DNA of 38,295 nt, from positions 1 through 38,295 of the forward strand of contig JAGBJY010000010.1 of NCBI GenBank assembly GCA_017934185.1. The letters are read 5' to 3'. Shown here in pieces: positions 33,089-38,295 of the stretch (the stretch's first letter is position 1; each line of letters starts with the position of its first letter). Origin of the DNA: Bacteroidales bacterium (lineage in GTDB: Bacteria > Bacteroidota > Bacteroidia > Bacteroidales > UBA932). The position numbers and the translations under genes were made by a program. The notes beneath the pieces are model-generated. The model was not told where the DNA came from, did not search any database, and saw only the letters and a list, made by a program, of their open reading frames with translations.

Positions 33089-33979
33089 ATGGAAGAGCAG
33101 CGTCAGTGGTCTGGAAAAACCGACGGCACTTTATGGATGCATAAAGCGCTTCTTGCGCTCATGAAAGTGTTGCCGCTGCCCGTTCTGTATCTGATTATGG
33201 GCCTGGTTATTCCCTTCTACCTGCTGTTCAACCCCAAGGGCCGTCAGGCCATCTGGCATTATCTGAGAAAGCGGCAGGGCTGGGGCCGTGTACGCTCCGC
33301 CCTCGGATGCTATGGCAATCACTTTCTCTTCGGCACCGCGCTCCTGGACCGTTTCGCCGCTTACGCCGGGCGCAAATTCAAGACCGATGTGCTTGATTAT
33401 CACTATTTTGGAGATTTAGCTGCCGCGCCCGGCGCTTTTGTCATGCTGTCTTCGCACATTGGCAACGCCGAGATGTGCGGCTACATGCTCAGCACCCATC
33501 TCAAGCGGATGAATGTCATCTCTTTCCCCGGCGAAAAATCCACCATCCGTTCCTGGAGGGAAAAGATGATGGGCGTCAATAATATCCGCATGATTCCCGC
33601 CGAGCCAGACCTGGGCTGGCTGTTCACGCTCAATGGCGCGCTCTCGGACGGAGAAATTGTAAGCATTCATGCCGACCGTAACTTCGGCTCACCCAAGTCA
33701 ATCTCAGTGAATTTGTTAGGCGCTAAGGCCGATATCCCTAAGGGCCCCTTCGCCATTGCGGCCATGCGCGGTTTACCGGTGATTGCCGCCTTTACCATGA
33801 AAGCCGGCCTCGGGCGCTATCAGGTAATGCTTTTCCGGGTGGATACGCCGGATATGGAAGGCCTGCCCCAGGAAGAAAAAATGCAGGCGCTGGCCGATGT
33901 TTACGCCGCCACAGTAGAGAAAGTTTTGCACCTGTACCCGCTGCAATGGTACAACTTTTTTGAGTTTTGGAAATATTGA
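33089..33979 (+). CDS. LpxL/HtrB-like lysophospholipid acyltransferase
   Basis: A 296-aa membrane-anchored acyltransferase that would move the finished acyl chain from ACP to a lipid or glycan acceptor. A hydrophobic anchor lies at about 25-55 (KVLPLPVLYLIMGLVIPFYL). The HX4(D/E) motif is HIGNAE in MLSSHIGNAEMCGYM, and the second conserved site is in VSIHADRNFGSPKSISV. An AT of this type is standard in aryl-polyene and flexirubin clusters. ATG 33089 was chosen, since the frame upstream overlaps the previous gene. A promoter for the next gene is inside its 3' end. Confidence 0.88.
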   Translation: MEEQRQWSGKTDGTLWMHKALLALMKVLPLPVLYLIMGLVIPFYLLFNPKGRQAIWHYLRKRQGWGRVRSALGCYGNHFLFGTALLDRFAAYAGRKFKTDVLDYHYFGDLAAAPGAFVMLSSHIGNAEMCGYMLSTHLKRMNVISFPGEKSTIRSWREKMMGVNNIRMIPAEPDLGWLFTLNGALSDGEIVSIHADRNFGSPKSISVNLLGAKADIPKGPFAIAAMRGLPVIAAFTMKAGLGRYQVMLFRVDTPDMEGLPQEEKMQALADVYAATVEKVLHLYPLQWYNFFEFWKY

Positions 33980-33997
33980 CATATAATTATATCTTTG
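33967..33997 (+). promoter_or_regulatory. Internal promoter before the second ACP
   Basis: TTG (33967-33969), a 20-nt spacer and TATCTTTG (33990-33997), an exact match ending 6 nt before the ATG at 34004. The second half of the cluster can thus be transcribed separately. Confidence 0.75.
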
Positions 33998-34003
33998 CAG
34001 GAT

Positions 34004-34261
34004 ATGGAAGAACTTAAGCTAGAATTAAAAGAAAAAATTATCGAGGCCCTCAAACTGGAGGACCTTGTCCCTGCCGATATAGAAGACGATGCCCCTCTTT
34101 TCCGGGAAGGCCTGGGCCTGGACAGCATCGACGCCCTTGAACTGATGCTCCTCATGGAGAAGAATTACGGAATCCGACTCAGCAGCCCGGCCGAGGGGAA
34201 GCAGGTATTCAAGTCTGTTACCACCATGGCGCAGTACGTCGCCGCCCACCGGACCAAGTAA
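34004..34261 (+). CDS. Acyl carrier protein (second copy)
   Basis: An 85-aa ACP with the carrier serine S41 in GLGLDSIDALELMLLMEKNY. The start at ATG 34004 follows the -7 element; an upstream TTG lies within that element and was rejected. The ketosynthase follows after 3 nt. Confidence 0.93.
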   Translation: MEELKLELKEKIIEALKLEDLVPADIEDDAPLFREGLGLDSIDALELMLLMEKNYGIRLSSPAEGKQVFKSVTTMAQYVAAHRTK

Positions 34262-34264
34262 AAC

Positions 34265-35437
34265 GTGGCAACGCGCATCTGCATAAGCGGCAGTGGGGTA
34301 GTGTCCTCCATTGGCATTGGCAAAAAGGAAAACCTTGCATCCCTTCTTGCCAAAACCCGTGGTATATCCGGTCCTAAGTATCTGAATACCCAGTTCACGG
34401 AGCTGCCCGTAGGGGAGGTGCCGCTGTCCAATGCGCAGATGAAAAAGCTACTGGGAATTGCGGCTTCCGAGCCCCTTCCCAGAACATCCCTGATGGCCAT
34501 GCTGGCCGTAAAAGAGGCGCTGGAGGAGGCCGGTAATCTGGGAACGGGCCCCCGCGCTTTCCTCTCCGGCACCACCGTGGGCGGGATGGACCTGGGCGAT
34601 GCCTCCTACCCGGAAGCAGCTGTGCCGGAAGGCAATAAGTTCACCTGCGGCGATTCCACTTCCGTGGTGGCCGACTTCTTTGGTGGTTTTTCCCTGGTCA
34701 CAACCCCTTCCACGGCCTGTTCATCGGCCGCCAACGCCCTTATTCTGGGCGCCCGGCTTATCCGGGCCGGCCTGTTCGATGTAGTGGTGGCCGGAGGGTC
34801 AGAAAGCCTGAGCCGCTTCCACCTGAACGGTTTCAATGCCCTCATGATTTTGGACAAGGAGCCTTGCCGCCCCTTTGACAAAAGCCGCGCCGGCCTCAAT
34901 CTGGGTGAAGGTGCTGCTTTCCTTGTGCTGGAAAGCGAAGCGCACGCCCTGGCCCGTGGCGTGAAGCCGCAGACCTTTCTTTCCGGCTGGGGCAATGCCT
35001 GTGACGCTTACCATCAGACCGCATCATCGCCGGATGGAGACGGGGCCTATGATGCTATGGCGCAGGCACTGAGAATAGCCGGTCTCAAGCCCTCCGACAT
35101 AGATTACGTCAATGCCCACGGCACCGGTACGCCCAACAATGATGCCTCCGAGAGCGCGGCGTTAAGGCGCATTTTCGGCGAGGCCCTGCCGCCCGTCTCT
35201 TCCACCAAGGCCTATACGGGCCATACCACCAGCGCCTCAGGCTCCATCGAGGCCGTTTTCTGCCTCCTGGCCCTGCAGGAAGGCTTTATCCCGCCCCAGC
35301 TGGGCTGGTCCATCCCGGACCCGGATTGCATCCTGCCCCTTTGTCATACTGAGCAAAGCGAAGTATCTCACGTGCTCTGCAATGCATTCGGCTTCGGCGG
35401 CAATGACAGTGCTCTCATTTTTTCCAAGGCCCTATGA
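34265..35437 (+). CDS. Beta-ketoacyl-ACP synthase (second, catalytic triad intact)
   Basis: A 390-aa KAS II-type enzyme with GTG start. The triad is C152 (TPSTACSSAANAL), H285 (NAHGTGTPNND) and H320 (AYTGHTTSASG). CRPFDKSRAGLNLGEGAAFLVLE and the C-terminal NAFGFGGNDSALIF are typical. Residues near 360-368 (LCHTEQSEVSH) are encoded by a diverged copy of the dispersed repeat, close to the C-terminus and at a different place from the insertion in the first ketosynthase. The stop overlaps the next gene (ATGA), which probably encodes its chain-length partner. Confidence 0.93.
   Translation: MATRICISGSGVVSSIGIGKKENLASLLAKTRGISGPKYLNTQFTELPVGEVPLSNAQMKKLLGIAASEPLPRTSLMAMLAVKEALEEAGNLGTGPRAFLSGTTVGGMDLGDASYPEAAVPEGNKFTCGDSTSVVADFFGGFSLVTTPSTACSSAANALILGARLIRAGLFDVVVAGGSESLSRFHLNGFNALMILDKEPCRPFDKSRAGLNLGEGAAFLVLESEAHALARGVKPQTFLSGWGNACDAYHQTASSPDGDGAYDAMAQALRIAGLKPSDIDYVNAHGTGTPNNDASESAALRRIFGEALPPVSSTKAYTGHTTSASGSIEAVFCLLALQEGFIPPQLGWSIPDPDCILPLCHTEQSEVSHVLCNAFGFGGNDSALIFSKAL
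35342..35368. repeat. Diverged repeat arm in the second ketosynthase
   Basis: Differs from the arm at 25600-25626 at three positions (TGTCATACTGAGCAAAGCGA at its start, then AGTATCT at its end). It keeps the reading frame open and encodes CHTEQSEVS. Confidence 0.65.
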
Positions 35438-36045
35438 AACCGGTGTACATCGCTTCCGTTTATCGGCTGAATCCCGGCGAGGATCCGGATTACAGGCAGT
35501 ACATCCCGCCCATGCAGGCGCGCCGGATGGGACGCCTGCTTAAACGCACGCTGGTATGCGCCAAGGCCGCTCTGGCCCAAGCCGGCGTGGAAATGCCCGA
35601 TGCCATCCTCTGCGGCACGGCCTATGGCTGCATAGAGCCCACCGAGCGCATCCTCGCTTCCCTTCGTGACAACGGAGAGGGGAGTGTGAGCCCTACGGAT
35701 TTCATGCAATCCACCCACAATACCATTGCTTCCACCGTGGCCATCCAACTGGGCTGCCACGGCTACAACTGCACTTATTCGCAGGGCCGGGAATCGTTCA
35801 CGCACGCGCTTCTGGACGCCTGGCTGCAACTCAGGGCCGGAGAAATCTCCTCCGCGCTTGTGCTCCAGGCCGATGAAAACTCGGCCAGCTTCCCCACGGA
35901 AGAAAAGGCCATGGCCGTGGTCCTTACCACTTTTGCCGGCGCCGTGTCGGATGAATATCCGGATCCCGCATCACTGGATGCGGCCATTGATACCCTCCCC
36001 GGATTCATGGTCAAACCTTTTATGGACGAACTTAAAAAAATGTAA
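35434..36045 (+). CDS. Ketosynthase N-terminal-like protein, likely chain-length partner
   Basis: A 203-aa protein matching the N-terminal half of a ketosynthase. DAILCGTAYGCIEPTERIL and STHNTIASTVAIQLGCHGYN are typical, but where the active-site Cys is expected the sequence reads CTYSQGRESFTHALLDAW, with Gln/Gly at the nucleophile site, as in chain-length factors. The C-terminal half with the two histidines is missing. It presumably forms a heterodimer with the ketosynthase just upstream, to which it is coupled by a 4-bp overlap. Common in aryl-polyene-like loci. Confidence 0.8.
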   Translation: MKPVYIASVYRLNPGEDPDYRQYIPPMQARRMGRLLKRTLVCAKAALAQAGVEMPDAILCGTAYGCIEPTERILASLRDNGEGSVSPTDFMQSTHNTIASTVAIQLGCHGYNCTYSQGRESFTHALLDAWLQLRAGEISSALVLQADENSASFPTEEKAMAVVLTTFAGAVSDEYPDPASLDAAIDTLPGFMVKPFMDELKKM

Positions 36046-36048
36046 GCT

Positions 36049-36405
36049 ATGCTTAGAATGGTTCTATACTCTGTTGTGCAGGCTGTGCTGATGTGCAGCG
36101 CCCAGTCCCTTTTCAAAATGGCCGCCGTCAAAATGGGCGACTTTTCCTGGACCTGGGCCTTTTTCCGCGATGGGATTTTCACCAACTGGTGGCTCCTGGC
36201 CTCCGGAATCTGCGGACTGGTTGGGTTGTTGGAATGGATGTATATGTTAAGGGTTTTCCCTTTCAGCCAAGTGTATCCGCTCACATCCCTGAGTTTCCTC
36301 CTGGGCATGGTTGTTGCGGTAGTGTTCTTCCATGAAACCGTGGTCTGGCAGCAGTGGCTGGGCGTTATCCTGATTCTGGCCGGCTGCGGTTTAATTGTGA
36401 AATGA
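36049..36405 (+). CDS. SMR/EamA-type four-helix membrane transporter
   Basis: A 118-aa protein with four hydrophobic helices (about 4-22, 45-65, 70-92, 98-117), of the drug/metabolite superfamily. The ending WQQWLGVILILAGCGLIV and SQVYPLTSLSFLLGMVVAVV resemble the ArnE/ArnF flippase subunits that turn undecaprenyl-phosphate-linked sugars to the periplasm. With a GT2 enzyme in the same operon, an export step for a lipid-linked sugar or product is plausible; this is inference. It shares ATGA with the next gene. Confidence 0.82.
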   Translation: MLRMVLYSVVQAVLMCSAQSLFKMAAVKMGDFSWTWAFFRDGIFTNWWLLASGICGLVGLLEWMYMLRVFPFSQVYPLTSLSFLLGMVVAVVFFHETVVWQQWLGVILILAGCGLIVK

Positions 36406-36911
36406 CCGTGAGACTGTTTCTCATAGCACTGCTGACGCTCTTCTGCTCGGCCGGGGCTTCCTCCCAGGACACCTCAGCCGTTTTGTTGGAGCAGATTAAG
36501 GCGGTGAATCTGCCTGAGAAGTCCCTCAAAGCCGCCTGGCACCGCGTGCAGCACTCCTCCCTGCTGGTGGAAGACCTGGTATCGGAGGGCTGGGTGTACC
36601 TTGAGCAGCCGGACAAAATCCGCTGGGAAACCACATCACCGGTGCAGCAGGTTAGCATCCTTTCTTCCGATGAGAGCGCCCGCGGCCGCTTCCGCATCCC
36701 TACCGAGAAAGATTTCAAAATCACGGTCTTGGACGGGGGACAGAACTACACGCTGCGCCTTGACCCGCTTCGCCGGGACCTCAGGCAGATGCTGGGCCAG
36801 GTTTCCATCTCGGTAGACCGCCGCAGCCTCAAAATCCTTTACGTACTCATCGTGAGTCCGGAAGGGGACTGGCAGCGGATAGAGTTTTCTAAAGTAGAAA
36901 AGGATTTGTAG
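36402..36911 (+). CDS. LolA-like periplasmic lipid carrier
   Basis: A 169-aa exported protein. The signal peptide MTVRLFLIALLTLFCSAGAS precedes a LolA-type half-barrel (VEDLVSEGWVYLEQPDKIRW; FKITVLDGGQNYTLRLDPLR; SISVDRRSLKILYVLIVSPE). LolA-like proteins in aryl-polyene and flexirubin clusters are thought to carry the lipid product across the periplasm. ATG 36402, overlapping the transporter stop, gives a proper signal peptide. The hotdog gene follows after 3 nt. Confidence 0.85.
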   Translation: MTVRLFLIALLTLFCSAGASSQDTSAVLLEQIKAVNLPEKSLKAAWHRVQHSSLLVEDLVSEGWVYLEQPDKIRWETTSPVQQVSILSSDESARGRFRIPTEKDFKITVLDGGQNYTLRLDPLRRDLRQMLGQVSISVDRRSLKILYVLIVSPEGDWQRIEFSKVEKDL

Positions 36912-36914
36912 CTT

Positions 36915-37223
36915 ATGCTGGAAGGGGATTTATACGAAGTATTGGAAAAGACGGATGTTGCGGCGCTGGTTCGGACACTTCCCGGCAGCAGCATCTATGG
37001 GGCCCATTTCCCGGGCTATTCCATTACCCCCGGTGTTGGCCTTGTCCAGATGGCCCTGGATCTCATGGGAAAGGAGCTTGTATCGGCCAAGGATATCAAG
37101 TTTGTCCAGCCGGTCTTTCCCGGCGCCCTGGTCCGTTTTGAATGGACGGAGGACGGGGCCGTTCATGTGTTCCTGGAGGCCGATGGGAGCCTCTGTGCCA
37201 AAATGAACCTTTTGTGCCGCTGA
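36915..37223 (+). CDS. Hotdog-fold dehydratase (ApeI/FabA type)
   Basis: A 102-aa hotdog protein with the FabA/FabZ helix GAHFPGYSITPGVGLVQMALDLMG, of which the His and the ITPGV turn are characteristic. The length is that of the short ApeI type. It is different from the dehydratase at 31098, so the cluster has two dehydratases, as aryl-polyene systems do. It overlaps the glycosyltransferase start by 10 bp. Confidence 0.85.
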   Translation: MLEGDLYEVLEKTDVAALVRTLPGSSIYGAHFPGYSITPGVGLVQMALDLMGKELVSAKDIKFVQPVFPGALVRFEWTEDGAVHVFLEADGSLCAKMNLLCR

Positions 37224-37996
37224 CCGCCCTTAATACCCTGATTCTTATTCCGACGTACAACAATGCCGGGACGCTGGAAGACGTGGTACGCCGTGCCCTG
37301 CGTCAGGGCTATCCCGTCCTGGTGGTGGATGACGGCAGTACTGACCGTACGCCGGAACTGCTGCAGGCGCTTCAGAAGGCTCCCCAGCACCAGGAATGGC
37401 ATTTTTCCCGGCAAGGTGACCGGACGCCTGTAAAGGCCGGCATGCTTTCCCGGCTCAGCGTTATCACGCACAGGGTGAACTTGGGAAAGGGGAGTGCCCT
37501 CAAAACCGGTTTCGAGGAAGCCCGCCGGCGGGGATACCGCTATGTGGTGAGCCTGGATGCCGATGGCCAGCACTTCCCGGAAGACATTCCCGCCCTTCTG
37601 GAGGCTGGGGGAGAGAATACCCTGGTGGTTGGCTCCCGCAGCATACGGGGAAACAGTGGAGGCAGTTCCTTTGCCAACCGGTTCTCCAATTTCTGGTTCA
37701 AGGTGTTCACCTGGAAAAACCTGCCGGATACGCAGACGGGCTTCCGGCTGTATCCCTTGGAGCAGTTGCCCTCTCTGAGCATTCTGAGCGCCCGGTATGA
37801 GGCCGAATTCGCCCTGCTGGTTTTCAGTGCCTGGAAAGGGGTAAAACTTCTCCCCGTTCCGGTGAATGTGGCCTATCCCAATGACCGCGTAAGTCACTTC
37901 CGTCCCGTAGCGGATTTTCTGCGGATTACCCTTCTGAATATCGGCCTTCTGGTGCTGTCCATCCTCTACGGCTGGCCCCGGATGCTACTGTTTTAA
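37214..37996 (+). CDS. GT2 family glycosyltransferase
   Basis: A 260-aa GT-A-fold enzyme, similar to polyprenyl-phosphate mannosyl- and glucosyl-transferases. Visible are NTLILIPTYNNAGTLEDVVR, VLVVDDGSTDRT, NLGKGSALKTGFEEARRRGY, the metal-binding DADGQ in VSLDADGQHFPED, and the product-side block LPDTQTGFRLYP. A hydrophobic segment at the C-terminus (ITLLNIGLLVLSILYGW) probably anchors it to the membrane. No ATG lies near the family start; the GTG at 37214 gives a natural N-terminus, whereas an ATG at 37142 would overlap the previous gene by 82 bp. It is the last gene before the promoter and insertion sequence at the right end. Confidence 0.87.
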   Translation: MPLTALNTLILIPTYNNAGTLEDVVRRALRQGYPVLVVDDGSTDRTPELLQALQKAPQHQEWHFSRQGDRTPVKAGMLSRLSVITHRVNLGKGSALKTGFEEARRRGYRYVVSLDADGQHFPEDIPALLEAGGENTLVVGSRSIRGNSGGSSFANRFSNFWFKVFTWKNLPDTQTGFRLYPLEQLPSLSILSARYEAEFALLVFSAWKGVKLLPVPVNVAYPNDRVSHFRPVADFLRITLLNIGLLVLSILYGWPRMLLF

Positions 37997-38019
37997 GCGC
38001 ATTTTTCTCCAATTATTCG

Positions 38020-38050
38020 TTGCTTTTTTCCGGGCAATTGCGTAATTTTG
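38020..38050 (+). promoter_or_regulatory. Promoter facing the insertion sequence
   Basis: TTG (38020-38022), a 20-nt spacer and TAATTTTG (38043-38050), an exact Bacteroidota promoter reading to the right. No gene start follows before the transposase remnant on the opposite strand, so its native gene has been separated from it or lies beyond the insertion. Confidence 0.65.
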
Positions 38051-38130
38051 CGTACCTAAACGAGAGCTATAAAAACTTTGAGAGGGTTATTAGCACTTTT
38101 TGTGGCTCACTTGCAAAGTTCCGGGTATGA

Positions 38131-38295
38131 CTACCCAAAGATTTGACAGACTCTGTACATGAAGAAGGGTAGATCTGATACTCCTCTTACCTGAGCACGG
38201 AAGCCTTTGAGCTTGGAGTTGAGTGACTCCGCTGCGGCGTTGGTTGCGTGGTTGATGAAGTAGTTCAATACGTATTCCTCTCTGTCCTTGATGGC
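38131..38295 (-). CDS. ISL3-like transposase, C-terminal part
   Basis: The minus strand codes for 54 residues ending at TAG (38131-38133): AIKDREEYVLNYF, NHATNAAAESLNSKLKGFRA, RGVSDLPFFMYRVCQIFG. The NAAAESLNSKLKxFRAQxRG block with a short FF-R-IFG tail is the end of ISL3/DDE transposases as found in many Bacteroidota elements; the glutamate in AAES is probably the last catalytic acid. The rest of the gene lies outside the window. The element end should be in 38050-38130, perhaps near GGGTTATTAGC (38084-38094). Confidence 0.8.
   Translation of the reverse strand, partial: AIKDREEYVLNYFINHATNAAAESLNSKLKGFRAQVRGVSDLPFFMYRVCQIFG

Noticed and set aside
37142-37213. Upstream ATG start for the GT2 gene
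   Set aside because: It adds 24 residues without family resemblance and overlaps the dehydratase by 82 bp; GTG 37214 agrees with the family N-terminus.

Overview
The window reads as chromosome of a GC-rich member of the Bacteroidota, probably a gut- or rumen-type Bacteroidales. Three things point there: many promoters with the Bacteroidota pattern TTG-N19/20-TAnnTTTG; Bacteroidota-typical families (DUF4301, DUF4954, a deoxyhypusine-synthase-like enzyme, short ketosynthase-like proteins of polyene loci); and tRNA genes without encoded CCA. The genus cannot be fixed from the sequence alone.

Layout. 1-1607 (minus strand): tRNA-Gly(CCC), a GT4 glycosyltransferase and tRNA-Ala(GGC) with its terminator. 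1672-3131 (plus): hisS and initiator tRNA-fMet. 3172-8776 (minus): metY-metX-thrA-asd, a compact operon from aspartate to homocysteine, divergent from an Lrp/AsnC regulator (8913-9419). 9374-11054 (minus): umuDC, divergent from pdxB across a short intergenic region with a palindromic candidate operator. 11120-18701 (plus): pdxB, DUF4301, citD-citE-citF-citX and DUF4954, nearly gapless. 18726-24710 (plus): a strong promoter, then a citC-citG fusion, aconitase, NADP-type isocitrate dehydrogenase and an MgtC-family membrane protein. 24711-25636: a repeat-rich stretch around a small unrecognised gene. 25637-29344 (plus): a D-2-hydroxyacid dehydrogenase, then an ABC transporter with a YtrA-like GntR regulator and a DUF2807 lipoprotein. 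29333-30779 (minus): a small AraC-type protein and a deoxyhypusine-synthase-like enzyme. 30855-37996 (plus): an aryl-polyene/flexirubin-like fatty-acid-type cluster (two ACPs, two complete ketosynthases, two short ketosynthase-like proteins, two hotdog dehydratases, a lysophospholipid-type acyltransferase, an SMR-type transporter, a LolA-like protein and a GT2 glycosyltransferase). 38131-38295: the C-terminus of an ISL3-like transposase entering from the right.

How the parts work together. The complete set of enzymes to mature and run citrate lyase (CitDEF, CitX, CitC, CitG) sits directly beside aconitase and isocitrate dehydrogenase. No citrate synthase, citrate transporter or oxaloacetate decarboxylase is present, so the locus connects 2-oxoglutarate/isocitrate/citrate with oxaloacetate plus acetate, rather than being an ordinary citrate-fermentation island. 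CitC and CitG, normally separate, are one polypeptide. The polyene-like locus looks like an envelope-pigment or lipid pathway whose right side has been interrupted by, or borders, an insertion sequence.

At the whole-window scale, the heptamer ATCGGCC/GGCCGAT occurs about once per 500 bp on both strands, in all reading frames and also outside genes, far above expectation. Dispersed palindromic repeats recur between genes and are also translated inside citC-citG and both complete ketosynthases.
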